Assembly (NCBI RefSeq): GCF_000972705.2
Contig: NZ_LATL02000044.1
Coordinates: 1-25,785 of the forward strand
Direction of reading: 5' to 3'
Length of the DNA: 25,785 nucleotides
Source: Limnoraphis robusta CS-951
GTDB taxonomy: Bacteria > Cyanobacteriota > Cyanobacteriia > Cyanobacteriales > Microcoleaceae
Part shown: one piece after another, positions 16,501 through 24,019 of the stretch
Numbering within the stretch: position 1 is the stretch's first letter
How the letters are laid out: every line of letters starts with the position of its first letter
Position numbers and translations under genes: made by a program
Notes under the pieces: generated by a model
What the model was told of the DNA's origin: nothing
Database searches by the model: none
The model's input: only the letters and a program-made list of their open reading frames with translations

Positions 16501-17331
16501 TCTAAACGACCAAATCCGACCGAAATAGTCTCCTGATGGAGAGCGAAGCGGCAGACAATAACGTTCAAAAATACGTCCATCTTTCAACTGTACTTCATCT
16601 TTGATAATCTGTTCGGGATGTTGGTAAACATACTCAACTTTAGCGATAAATTCTTTAGGGGAAAGCAGTTGATCTAAAACATATCTTAATAATTCTGGGT
16701 CTTTACCCCGTCTGATCAAAGCTTGGGGAATATCCCAAAGTTGACAAAATTTTTGGTTATAAGAAAGAACTTGGCGATTTTCATCAATCATCAAAAACCC
16801 CTCGAAAGAAGCTTCCTGTTGAGCTTGTAAAATAGCCTTGCTGCGGCTCAGTTGTTCTTTGAGGCGAGTTTGTTCAAGTTCTGCTTGTTTGCGTTCGCTA
16901 ATGTCGCGACAAACACAGATCAAAATTTGATCTTCGGTATAACTTAGAGAAATATCTTGGAAAAACTTGCTGCCATCTTTGCGTTTCGCGATCGCTTCTC
17001 CGCGCCAATACCCCACAGACTCTAAAATAGGAATGGCTTGTTGTTGCAAACGGTTGGCTTCCTCTGGTTCATAGAGAACTTGCCAAGATTGACCGATCAA
17101 CTCCTGTACGTGATCATAGCCAAAAATCCGCAGATGTTGAGAATTCACATAAAGATATTGACCGTTCTCCAGCAAAGCAATACCATCCATCGCCGCTTCC
17201 AGAGCAGCATCTTTTAACCGTAGAAGTGCTTCCGAAGTTTGAGCTGGGTCAAGATTCGTTTCACAGGGTGCAGAAACTTGAGAATCAGCAGATTGAGAGG
17301 TGACTGGGCGAGCAGAGTTGGACGAATTCAT
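13501..17331 (-). CDS. Soluble multi-PAS/GAF sensor histidine kinase
   Basis: The 1276-aa protein has no membrane segment. Six PAS domains lie at about 38-150, 165-285, 300-418, 428-545, 553-675 and 683-800, most ending in a D-I-(S/T)-E-(R/Q)-K linker. A GAF domain follows at about 810-972, then a coiled coil (975-1005). The kinase core has the H-box GVAHEINNP (His1017), an N-box with Asn1164 and G-box motifs NNGLGI and GKGTGMGLSI. HEINNP kinases are a distinct histidine kinase group that often have an inserted helical stretch after the H-box, as here (about 1030-1095). No receiver is attached and no response regulator is adjacent, so its partner must lie elsewhere. It converges with ribBA. 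Ligands or cofactors of the PAS domains cannot be read from the sequence. Confidence 0.92.
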   Translation of the reverse strand: MNSSNSARPVTSQSADSQVSAPCETNLDPAQTSEALLRLKDAALEAAMDGIALLENGQYLYVNSQHLRIFGYDHVQELIGQSWQVLYEPEEANRLQQQAIPILESVGYWRGEAIAKRKDGSKFFQDISLSYTEDQILICVCRDISERKQAELEQTRLKEQLSRSKAILQAQQEASFEGFLMIDENRQVLSYNQKFCQLWDIPQALIRRGKDPELLRYVLDQLLSPKEFIAKVEYVYQHPEQIIKDEVQLKDGRIFERYCLPLRSPSGDYFGRIWSFRDISNTLDHTLGNCNSIEDKLRVSEQRLSLLVQQTPLAVIEWNTEFQVTAWNPAAERIFGYTASEAIGSNLEFLVPEFERKQVSKVVADLLTQKNGSYNINKNLTKDGRFITCQWYNTPLVTAKNEFVGVASMAIDITEQKRIQLELKRSQAQLQAILDHTPVGIYVKDLEARYTLVNRAVEQIFQVKQADWIGKTDLEVMPAKIAESILDNDLQVIEQGQPIHLEETVISQEGERHFLAVKFPLLNENNQPYAICGISTDITDFKRTEQELKIQKAFLQSIWDNINYGIFVLDVINQGEDFRLVRFNPASIKAFSQPLKSFIGQTLKQAFPPEMAKIFLPRYREVVRSGESLSFEERFSIENELTWWFITLAPLKNSQGKVYQIIATSENITERKRTEEKLRIQQNQIKYLLNNIPHMAWLKNKQGQFVAVNDPLSRQFGLTPEQMIGRVDSDFFGEELARKILKDDQDVMISDKPLLSEKKIIYSDGKVSWLEIYKTPIISDHNQVLGTVGIAVEITDRKRTEQYLRQQARREKILNQLTTQIRKSLDFDTILKATLESVKECLSVDRCSFCVYYPDDSQPYLEVIQESHNPDLPDFQGQKFSDALISPITERALNSKVTKIFDADLEKNRLFKQVLKSTQTKSFVSIPLPKYSGKIGLLTCSTHYEKMRNWSDEEISLLEAVVEQLAIALKQAELYDQTRTKAQELEQAMQELRRTQAQMIQNEKMSSLGQLVAGVAHEINNPASFIYGNLTHAHDYANDLFRLIELYQTHYRDPHPEIIAEIATIDLDFVTEDLPKLINSMQTGAERIKKIVESLRTFSRLDEAELKTIDIHEGINSTLMILESRLHKNLNRPAIEVIKEYGDLQPVECYAGQLNQVFINILSNAIDALEESLKHFTENGERFDRPHIKIRTELTSDDQVMIAIANNGLGISEDIKERIFDPFFTTKPVGKGTGMGLSICYQIITEKHGGSIECHSQLEQGTEFVIRIPFSVKRTS

Positions 17332-17620
17332 AGCTGAACGTATGGGAGTGAGCAGTAGATGAGAAAACGGGTGTCGGAGATCTTCTTCTGTCCAGTATGC
17401 CTTAGATTAATAGATTTGCGATCTTCATCCGGCTTGTCCGCTAGATGAGATATCGAGTTGTTATTCTCTCTGAGAAATCGAGCTAATTTCTAACCGATTT
17501 TATCAAAATAATCAGCTCAAAACTGTGGAATTTTTGGGTTGAATTTAATCTCAAAAAATCAACGGATTTTTTTTCATAAAATTCGCGGGTTTTTCTTCTG
17601 TTTAATTCAGATCCTCTAAG

Positions 17621-19000
17621 ATGAATGTCGGTGACTTTCTCCTACAACTCGGTTTACAACAAAAACAACTCCTGGGGGCTAATTTAGCAGGAGCGCAACT
17701 GCGGGGCGCTAATTTTCGGGGGTTAAATCTCAAAGGAATCAATCTGAGTGAGGCGTTGCTTGTTTATGCAGACTTAATTGAAGCCGATTTAAGTGAAGCC
17801 AATCTCAGTCGGGCTTTGTTGTGTGAAGCCTTTATGAATCTGGCGAATTTAACGGGAGCGAACCTCAAAGGCGCTAATTTGCGTGAAGCCACTCTCCTGG
17901 GTGTTGAACTTACAGGAGCGAATCTTTCTCAGGCGAATCTCAAAAAAGCTAATCTTGTGGGTGCTAATTTAGATCAAGCGAATTTAACAGGCGCTAATCT
18001 CAGCGATGCTGACTTAAGAGGCGCTCAATTATTCACAGCGATTCTCACAGGTGCCGTTTACAGCAACCGCACGTTATTTCCCCCAGAAATTGATCCGGTT
18101 ATAGCGGGAGCTTATCTATTAGCTCCTGATGTGTTTTTAGCAGATATTAACCTCTCAGGAGTTGACTTGAGTGGAGCAGATCTCAAAGGGGCAAATCTAC
18201 GCGGAACCAATCTTTTTAAAGCTAATTTATTTGGGGTTAATTTTAGTCGAGCTAATCTTGCAGGATCTAATTTAAGCAGTGCTGATCTCAGAGAAGCTGT
18301 TTTAAATGAAGCGATTCTAGAAAAAGCCATTTATGATCCCAATACTCGCCTATCTCCGAATATTGATCTGCGTCAGGGGGGGGCTTATTTAATTGCGGCA
18401 AATGTTTCACTTCCCGGAGTCAATCTGAGTGGCGTTGATTTGAGTGAAATTTATCTTTCTGGCGTTAATTTATGGGGTGCTAACTTAAATAGCGTGAGTT
18501 TAAAAAATACCGATTTAACTCAAGCAAATCTCAAGCGTGTTTTATTGAATTATGCTAATTTAGAAGGGGTAGATTTGCGAGAAGCTGATTTAACAGGAGC
18601 AAGTTTGTTAGCTGTTAATCTCCAAAATTCAGACTTGAGAAAAGCTGATTTTACTCGTGCAATTTTAGATCAATCTGATTTGAGTAATGCAGATTTACGC
18701 CAGGCTGATTTTACCCAAGCCAGTTTACAAGGGGTTAACTTTGCGGATACAGATTTACGGGAAATTGACCTAACTCGCGCTAATCTTTCAAAAGCTAATC
18801 TCGAAAAAGTGAACCTCAGTCAAGCTGAATTAATCCGAGTTAATCTAGAAAATGCCAACTTGTCTGGTGTAGATTTGAGTCATTCAATATTATGTCAAGT
18901 GAACTTAAAAGGTGCTAATCTCAAAGGCGTTAATCTCAAACAAGCTGTTTTCAAAGATACCGATTTACAGGGAATAAACTTAGACGAGGTAGAATTATAA
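17621..19000 (+). CDS. Pentapeptide-repeat protein
   Basis: The 459-aa protein consists almost wholly of A(D/N)Lxx-type pentapeptides, which fold as a right-handed quadrilateral beta-helix. Two interruptions of about 25 aa (146-170 and 236-260) look alike, each with Asn-Arg or Asn-Thr-Arg, a Pro, Ile-Asp and a G-A-Y-L end, and they split the protein into three repeat blocks. There is no signal peptide or membrane helix, so a cytoplasmic location is likely. Residues 1-16 form a short non-repeat cap. The family is very common in cyanobacteria and its roles are mostly unknown. Nothing here points to a gyrase-protecting type. The start ATG at 17621 has only a weak ribosome binding site. Confidence 0.9.
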   Translation: MNVGDFLLQLGLQQKQLLGANLAGAQLRGANFRGLNLKGINLSEALLVYADLIEADLSEANLSRALLCEAFMNLANLTGANLKGANLREATLLGVELTGANLSQANLKKANLVGANLDQANLTGANLSDADLRGAQLFTAILTGAVYSNRTLFPPEIDPVIAGAYLLAPDVFLADINLSGVDLSGADLKGANLRGTNLFKANLFGVNFSRANLAGSNLSSADLREAVLNEAILEKAIYDPNTRLSPNIDLRQGGAYLIAANVSLPGVNLSGVDLSEIYLSGVNLWGANLNSVSLKNTDLTQANLKRVLLNYANLEGVDLREADLTGASLLAVNLQNSDLRKADFTRAILDQSDLSNADLRQADFTQASLQGVNFADTDLREIDLTRANLSKANLEKVNLSQAELIRVNLENANLSGVDLSHSILCQVNLKGANLKGVNLKQAVFKDTDLQGINLDEVEL

Positions 19001-19128
19001 AAACCCTCAGAATTGACCCTATCCATCAAAAATACTTGTTTGTTGAGCATGAGACTAACATCAAAAATACTGATCATTTATCGGATAATTCGGGTAATAT
19101 TAGTATTAACTTAAGCATTAGGTTGTAT

Positions 19129-20904
19129 ATGCCGAATCTCAGCCTCAAACCCACCCATAAACCGATTAAAGCCTACTACGATGCTTTAGAACAGTATGCT
19201 AAATTGGGAGTGAACCACGAAGGGGCGGTACAAACCGCATTTCAGCAGTTACTAGAGTCTTGTGGTCAGCAGTTCAAATGGACTTTAATTCCACAATATG
19301 CCATTCAGCGACCCAAAAAAAAGCCGATTCGGATAGATGGGGCTTTAGTAGATGATTATAACTTAGCTCGGGCTTATTGGGAAGCCAAAGATATTAAAGA
19401 CGATTTAAAGAAAGAAGTTCAGAAAAAATTTGCGGTTGGCTATCCTAAAGATAATATCATTTTTCAGCAACCTGATCGCGCTATTCTTTACCAAGATGGT
19501 AAGCTGGTGATGGATGAAGATATCACTAAACCGCAGATGTTAGTTGATGTGGTGCGTCAGTTTTTTGAATATCGTCCTCCGGCGATTGAACAATGGGAAA
19601 AAGCCGTTGATGAGTTTGGATTTCGGGTTAAAGAACACGCCACAGCATTACTAGAATTAATTCGAGAACAGAGTCAGAAAAATAAAAGGTTTATTGATGC
19701 TTTCGCTAATTTTTTACAACTTTGTCGCCAGTCTATCAACCCCAATCTTTCCGAAGAAGCGGTTGAGGAAATGTTGATTCAGCATTTATTAACCGAACGA
19801 ATTTTTAGAAGTGTATTTGATAATCCAGATTTTGCCCAACGGAATATTATCGCCAGAGAAATAGAAACAGTAATTAATGCTTTAACGTCTCGATCTTTTA
19901 GTCGCAGTCATTTTTTAAGTAAGTTGGATCGGTTTTATGGGGCGATAGAGGAAACCGCAGCAACGATTGATGATTATTCCAAGAAACAGGATTTTCTCAA
20001 CACAATTTATGAAAAGTTTTTTCAAGGGTTTTCGGTGAAAGTAGCCGATACTCACGGGATTGTTTATACACCCCAACCGATAGTTAATTTTATGGTGAAA
20101 AGTGTTGAGGAGATTTTACAGAGGGAGTTTGGGAAATCGTTGGTTGATAAAGGTGTACATATTCTCGATCCGTTTGTGGGAACGGGTAATTTTTTGATTC
20201 GGGTGATGCGGGAAATTGTAGACATTCAAAAATCGGCTTTACCTTATAAATATGAACAGGAGTTACATTGTAATGAGGTGATGTTGTTACCTTATTATAT
20301 TGCTTCGATGAATATTGAGCATGAGTATTTTGAACAGGCTGGGGAATATAAATCTTTTGAAGGGATTTGTTTGGTTGATACCTTTGAAGATCAGGCGGTT
20401 CAACAATTGGATTTATTTAGCCCGGAGAACATGAAGCGGGTTCAAAAACAAAGAAATTCTAATCTGTTTGTGATTCTGGGAAATCCGCCCTATAATGTCG
20501 GTCAGGTGAATGAGAATGATAATAATAAAAACCGCAAATATACCAACAAAGATAAAACGGGAATTGATGATATTGTTTCGGGAACTTACGCCAAAGCCTC
20601 AAAAGCAACGAATAAAAATAGTCTTAGCGATCCTTATGTTAAAGCGATTCGTTGGGCGAGTGATAGAATAAGTGATGAAGGAATTATTGCCTTTGTGACG
20701 AATAATAGTTTTATTGACCAAATAGCCTTTGATGGGATGAGACAGCAGCTAGAAAAGGAGTTCGATCAAATCTATGTCTTTGACTTGGGAGGAAATGTTC
20801 GCAAAAATCCCAAGCTGTCAGGAACAACTAATAATGTTTTTGGGATTCAGGTGGGTGTGAGTGTTAATATATTTGTTAAGAAAAAAATTAAGGAGGAGAT
20901 CTGA
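19129..20904 (+). CDS. Restriction-modification enzyme, nuclease plus N6-adenine methylase half
   Basis: Numbered from the ATG at 19129 (591 aa); a TTG 31 codons upstream is unlikely. The N-terminal part carries a PD-(D/E)xK nuclease pattern with IRIDGA (Asp70) and WEAK (Glu85, Lys87). After a helical region come the methylase motifs: YTPQPIVNFMV (about 313-323), motif I DPFVGTGNF (347-355) and motif IV NPPY (452-455), typical of adenine-N6 methylases. No helicase motifs are seen, so it resembles single-chain nuclease-methylase (type IIG/ISP-like) enzymes without a motor. The protein stops just after the methylase fold and lacks a target-recognition domain. That domain is encoded separately at 22099-23442. 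The last codons (KEEI) are formed by the ribosome binding site of the next gene. Confidence 0.88.
   Translation: MPNLSLKPTHKPIKAYYDALEQYAKLGVNHEGAVQTAFQQLLESCGQQFKWTLIPQYAIQRPKKKPIRIDGALVDDYNLARAYWEAKDIKDDLKKEVQKKFAVGYPKDNIIFQQPDRAILYQDGKLVMDEDITKPQMLVDVVRQFFEYRPPAIEQWEKAVDEFGFRVKEHATALLELIREQSQKNKRFIDAFANFLQLCRQSINPNLSEEAVEEMLIQHLLTERIFRSVFDNPDFAQRNIIAREIETVINALTSRSFSRSHFLSKLDRFYGAIEETAATIDDYSKKQDFLNTIYEKFFQGFSVKVADTHGIVYTPQPIVNFMVKSVEEILQREFGKSLVDKGVHILDPFVGTGNFLIRVMREIVDIQKSALPYKYEQELHCNEVMLLPYYIASMNIEHEYFEQAGEYKSFEGICLVDTFEDQAVQQLDLFSPENMKRVQKQRNSNLFVILGNPPYNVGQVNENDNNKNRKYTNKDKTGIDDIVSGTYAKASKATNKNSLSDPYVKAIRWASDRISDEGIIAFVTNNSFIDQIAFDGMRQQLEKEFDQIYVFDLGGNVRKNPKLSGTTNNVFGIQVGVSVNIFVKKKIKEEI
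20880..20892 (+). repeat. Left edge repeat of the cassette splitting the RM gene
   Basis: GAAAAAAATTAAG at 20880-20892 matches GAAAAAAGCTAAG at 22101-22113 in 11 of 13 positions. Both copies lie in the same codon phase of the two RM halves (K-K-K-I-K against M-K-K-A-K), so recombination between them would restore one open frame. The sequence is A-rich, so chance similarity is possible. Confidence 0.4.
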
Positions 20905-21128
20905 TGCAAAGCTCAATATCTACTCACTTTACGATTGAAACAGAACAAGAATTGGATGATCGTTGGATCGCAGAAATTTTAGAAATACCGGGTGTTTTAG
21001 TCTACGGTTCAACTCAACAAGAAGCGATCGCAAATGTGCAAGCTTTGGCGTTGCGAGTGATTGCTGACAAACTCGAACACGGAGAAATTAGCTTGGGTTT
21101 GACAAGTTTAACCTTTGTTGCTGTTTAG
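20904..21128 (+). CDS. hicB: HicB-like antitoxin
   Basis: The 74-aa protein has the short HicB-type alpha-beta fold pattern: RWIAEILEIPGVLVYGST followed by a helix with QEAIANVQALALRVI. Canonical HicB proteins carry an additional DNA-binding domain, which is absent here, so this is a short version. A strong AGGAGG (20891-20896) sits 7 nt upstream, and the ATG overlaps the TGA of the upstream RM half by one base, which suggests coupled translation. A hicA-like gene follows 11 nt downstream but is broken, so this antitoxin may have no local toxin to neutralise. It could still guard against HicA toxins elsewhere in the genome, which is speculation. Confidence 0.75.
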   Translation: MQSSISTHFTIETEQELDDRWIAEILEIPGVLVYGSTQQEAIANVQALALRVIADKLEHGEISLGLTSLTFVAV

Positions 21129-21139
21129 AAAATCCTAAT

Positions 21140-21241
21140 ATGAGTCAGTGGTCATCGACAAAAGCTAGAAAAGTGTTAGCCGCACTAGAAAGAATTGGAT
21201 GGCGAATTAAACGACAAACCGGATCGCACAAAATCCTATGA
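21140..21241 (+). pseudogene. hicA: Truncated hicA toxin remnant
   Basis: An ATG frame of 33 codons encodes a HicA-like start: a helix with KARKVLAALERIGW, then RIKRQTGSHK, which includes the His of the HicA double-stranded-RNA-binding-like fold (G-S-H). A TGA follows two codons later. Complete HicA toxins run to about 60-80 aa, so half of the domain is missing. The next 50 nt show no continuation that I can align in another frame, which suggests a deletion rather than a simple frameshift. Confidence 0.75.
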
Positions 21242-21291
21242 TTCTAGCATGACGGATTCTCACCAATAAACTCAAGCACCAGGAGATAAAA

Positions 21292-21549
21292 ATGCAAATT
21301 GCTTTAAAGCCAGAACAAGAAAAATTTATTCTTGAAAAATTACAGCAAGGTAAGTATCAAAGTGTTGATGAGTTGTTAGCAGTAGCATTTAAACTTTTGG
21401 AAGAACATGATTATAAAGAAAGACAACTGCTTGAACTAAGAGAAAAGATTGCTCAGGGAACACAGCAAATTCGTGACGGAAAGGTTGTCGAGGGTGAAGC
21501 GGTGTTTCAACAGTTACAAGAAAAGCTAGACCGGATGGAAAAAGGCTAA
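21292..21549 (+). CDS. ParD-like ribbon-helix-helix antitoxin
   Basis: The 85-aa protein begins with a beta strand (MQIALKPEQEKFI) and two helices, the usual ribbon-helix-helix DNA-binding and dimer unit. A long charged helix (EERQL-type, about 45-85) of the kind that wraps a RelE/ParE toxin follows. CAGGAG at 21281-21286 is a clear ribosome binding site. The toxin-like gene starts 2 nt after its stop, the standard order and spacing for a parDE pair. It is probably autoregulatory if a promoter is present, but none is evident in the 50 nt upstream. Confidence 0.8.
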   Translation: MQIALKPEQEKFILEKLQQGKYQSVDELLAVAFKLLEEHDYKERQLLELREKIAQGTQQIRDGKVVEGEAVFQQLQEKLDRMEKG

Positions 21550-21551
21550 AC

Positions 21552-21779
21552 ATGGGTAGTTATGTTTTCTCGGAACTAGCAGTTCAAGACCTGAATGAAA
21601 TTTGTGATTTTATTGGTCAAACCAATACAACAGCAGCCAGCAAGTTGTTTGATTCTATTCGGAAAAAATGCAAATTAGTTGCTGATTTTCCCAACATGGG
21701 TAAAGATTATACATGGATTGTTAGATCGAATGAAGATATTGCAAGACTTGTTACTCTTTATGTTAGGAGGCGCAAATGA
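21552..21779 (+). CDS. RelE/ParE-family toxin, shortened at the C-terminus
   Basis: The first 52 residues match ParE-type toxins: Y-V-F-S-E-x-A-V-x-D-L at the start, a long helix pair with NTTAASKLFDSIRKKC, and DFPNMGK. Family members then continue through a beta sheet (often ending in VVRVVSGYRDL) to about 95-100 aa. Here the sequence departs after the DFPNMGK motif, reads WIVRSNEDIARLVTLYVRRRK and stops at 75 aa. The strands that carry most of the activity are missing, so the toxin is probably inactive. The other two frames over this tail do not restore the family sequence. Its last 4 nt overlap the next gene. Confidence 0.7.
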   Translation: MGSYVFSELAVQDLNEICDFIGQTNTTAASKLFDSIRKKCKLVADFPNMGKDYTWIVRSNEDIARLVTLYVRRRK

Positions 21780-22087
21780 TTAAACCTGATTTGTTTGATG
21801 TAGTAGAACTATTAGTTGATATTTCTGAATTAGGACTTCAAGCAGGCGATCGCGGTGCTATTGTAGAAAAATACAGCGATCGCGCTTATGAAGTCGAATT
21901 TACAAATCCAGAAGGGGAAACTCTTGCACTGCGTACCCTCTCTCCTGAACAGTTTATTGTAGTCTGGCAAGCTAAAACACAAACTTGGGTATCTATTAGC
22001 GATCGCATTACCGCCGCCGTTAAAACACTTTCAGAAGAAAGACAGCAAGAAGTCTTAAATTTTACCCGTTCCTTGTATAAAAATTAG
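21776..22087 (+). CDS. DUF4926 protein
   Basis: Residues 1-70 of this 103-aa protein match the DUF4926 family of small cyanobacterial proteins (LFDVVELLVD, GDRGAIVEKY, YEVEFTNPEGETLAL, LSPEQFIVVW). They have a small SH3-like beta-barrel appearance. The C-terminal 30 residues (LSEERQQEVLNFTRSL) resemble the DUF2281 helix found in antitoxin-like proteins. The ATG overlaps the parE stop (ATGA) and has AGGAGG 5 nt upstream, so translation is coupled. DUF4926 genes often sit beside toxin-antitoxin-like genes, but their function is not known. It contains three HIP1 octamers in about 160 nt. Confidence 0.78.
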   Translation: MIKPDLFDVVELLVDISELGLQAGDRGAIVEKYSDRAYEVEFTNPEGETLALRTLSPEQFIVVWQAKTQTWVSISDRITAAVKTLSEERQQEVLNFTRSLYKN

Positions 22088-22098
22088 TTTAGAGGTTT

Positions 22099-23442
22099 AT
22101 GAAAAAAGCTAAGATTTATTATGCCAGAATGGATGAGTTTTGGCGGAAAGAAGAAAAGTTAGATTATTTAGAAAAACTTCAACATATTGGCAATGTGGAA
22201 TGGGAAGACATTAAGCCAGATAAAAATAATACATGGCTAACTGAGGGATTAGAAGATGATTTTGAGACTTTTATTCCCTTGGGAACTAAAGAAACGAAAT
22301 CAGCTAAAGGAGATGTAAGTGATTGCTTGTTTAAAATTTATAGTCGAGGAGTAGCAACTTCTCGTGATGTTTGGGCTTATAATTTTAGCAGCGAAGCTCT
22401 TTCAGCAAATATTCTAAAATTTATTAATAATTACAATGAGCAGGTTATTAAATGGAAGCATAGAAATGATCTTTCAGTTCAAGTTGATGACTTTGTTAAT
22501 TATGATGACAATAAGATTAGCTGGTCTGAAAGTCTAAAAAACAATTTAAAGAGAGGTATTACCCTTGAATATCAATCCCAAAATGTAAGATGTTCTTTGT
22601 ATCGTCCTTTTACTAGCTCATACCTATATTTTGATCCTGCTTTGAATGAACGCAGATATCAATTCCCCTCAATATTCCCAACTCCTGAAACTGAAGAAGA
22701 AAATCAGGTAATTTGTGTAAGTGGGGTTGGTTCAGAAAAACCATTTACATCAACTATTAGCGATAAAATTGTTAACCTAAGTTTTCTTGGTGGTGGTAGT
22801 GCATATCAATGTTTCCCCTTCTACACCTACGATGAAGACGGAACAAACCGCAAAGAAAACATCACAGATTGGGCTTTAGAACAATTTCGCAATCAATACC
22901 AATATCCCACAATTACTAAATGGGATATCTTTTATTATACCTATGCAATCCTTCATCATCCCGACTACCGAGAACGTTACGCCGCCAACCTCAAACGAGA
23001 ACTTCCCCGCATACCCTTCGCCCCAGAATTTCACCCTTTTGTAACAGCAGGAAAACGACTCGCAGACATTCATATCAACTACGAACAACAGCCTGAATAT
23101 CGCCTAAAATACCTGGAAAATAAAGACTTACCGATAGATTGGTGTGTCGAAAAAATGCGCCTTTCCAAAGACAAAACCCAACTCAAATATAACGACTTTC
23201 TCACCCTAACAGGAATTCCCCCAGAAGTATTTGAATATCGCTTAGGAAATCGTTCGGCTTTAGACTGGATCATAGACCAATATCAAGTAAGCATTGATAA
23301 ACGTAGCGGAATTACAAACGATCCCAATCGCCTAGACGATGAAGAATATATTGTTAGGTTAATTAAAAAGGTGATTACTGTGAGTTGGGAAACCGTGAAA
23401 ATTGTTAAAAATTTACCCGATTTAGGATTGCCTAATGATTGA
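22099..23442 (+). CDS. Restriction-modification target-recognition half (type ISP specificity domain)
   Basis: The 447-aa protein starts KKAKIYYARMDEFWRKEEK, which in homologues known to me directly continues the methylase domain of a single-chain enzyme. It covers the type ISP C-terminal specificity region and contains no methylase or nuclease motif. Recognisable stretches include LYRPF, the hydrophobic block around IVNLSFLGGGSAYQCFPFY and the C-terminal WDIFYYTYAILHHPDYRERY. GAGG at 22092-22095 gives it its own ribosome binding site and ATG, so it could be made as a separate specificity subunit. It probably needs the 19129-20904 protein to act. Whether the two halves assemble is not shown by sequence. 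Confidence 0.85.
   Translation: MKKAKIYYARMDEFWRKEEKLDYLEKLQHIGNVEWEDIKPDKNNTWLTEGLEDDFETFIPLGTKETKSAKGDVSDCLFKIYSRGVATSRDVWAYNFSSEALSANILKFINNYNEQVIKWKHRNDLSVQVDDFVNYDDNKISWSESLKNNLKRGITLEYQSQNVRCSLYRPFTSSYLYFDPALNERRYQFPSIFPTPETEEENQVICVSGVGSEKPFTSTISDKIVNLSFLGGGSAYQCFPFYTYDEDGTNRKENITDWALEQFRNQYQYPTITKWDIFYYTYAILHHPDYRERYAANLKRELPRIPFAPEFHPFVTAGKRLADIHINYEQQPEYRLKYLENKDLPIDWCVEKMRLSKDKTQLKYNDFLTLTGIPPEVFEYRLGNRSALDWIIDQYQVSIDKRSGITNDPNRLDDEEYIVRLIKKVITVSWETVKIVKNLPDLGLPND
22101..22113 (+). repeat. Right edge repeat of the cassette splitting the RM gene
   Basis: This is the partner of the repeat at 20880-20892 (11 of 13 identical, same codon phase). It covers codons 2-5 of the target-recognition half. 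Confidence 0.4.
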
Positions 23443-23450
23443 TAGTTTAA

Positions 23451-23972
23451 TCAATGGTCTAATGCACCGACTATCGATTGAGTTTTACCCGACATGGCGA
23501 TCGCTTCTCCGGCACTTTTCCAAGCAGCAAAACTCGGCGGAAAACCCTGTACATTATCATAGCCCAAAAGATGTAATGTCATCACTCCCATCGCCGAACG
23601 ATAGCCCGTAGTACAGTATACAACAACCGGGCGATCGCTTGGAATTTTATCGAGATTTTCTGCTAAAGTTCGCAGAGGAATATTAATCGCATTCGGAATA
23701 TGCCCAGACTGATATTCAGAAGATTCTCGCACATCAACTAACAACAGTTGACGACTGTTCAACAAGCTTTTTAATTTTTCAACGCTACCAATGGTATAAT
23801 ATCCTGATGGAATCGAAGTCAGAAATTGATCGACTTCTAATTCCAGATCGGGGAATGTGTTAGGTTGAGTGACTGTTGCAGCCCAGAGGGAGTTCTGTTC
23901 AACGCCTAAAAATAAGTAAAGCAATAATGCGAGTCCGAGTAATGTTTTTTGAAGTAATTTTTTGAATGGCAT
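23451..23972 (-). CDS. Exported single-domain rhodanese
   Basis: Numbered from the ATG at 23972 (173 aa), which has AGGAA upstream and gives a good signal sequence: basic start, hydrophobic run LLGLALLLYLFLGV and a W-A-A end. An in-frame ATG 27 codons upstream lacks these features and overlaps the next gene. The rhodanese fold (about 63-160) has LLVDVRESSEYQSGHIPNA and the active loop CTTGYR (Cys120, Arg125), so it could carry a persulfide. It is likely to act outside the cytoplasmic membrane (periplasm or thylakoid lumen). It is the last gene of a Rieske-rhodanese-rhodanese operon, 47 nt after the cytoplasmic rhodanese, and converges with the RM half, whose stop is 8 nt away. Confidence 0.88.
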   Translation of the reverse strand: MPFKKLLQKTLLGLALLLYLFLGVEQNSLWAATVTQPNTFPDLELEVDQFLTSIPSGYYTIGSVEKLKSLLNSRQLLLVDVRESSEYQSGHIPNAINIPLRTLAENLDKIPSDRPVVVYCTTGYRSAMGVMTLHLLGYDNVQGFPPSFAAWKSAGEAIAMSGKTQSIVGALDH

Positions 23973-24019
23973 AAAAACTTGTTCCTGTTTATTAGAGTTT
24001 GCTGAAATGGTGAATTCAA

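Noticed and set aside
18112..18330. Antisense frames opposite the pentapeptide-repeat gene
   Set aside because: They arise from the periodic codon pattern of the repeats and show no independent gene signals.
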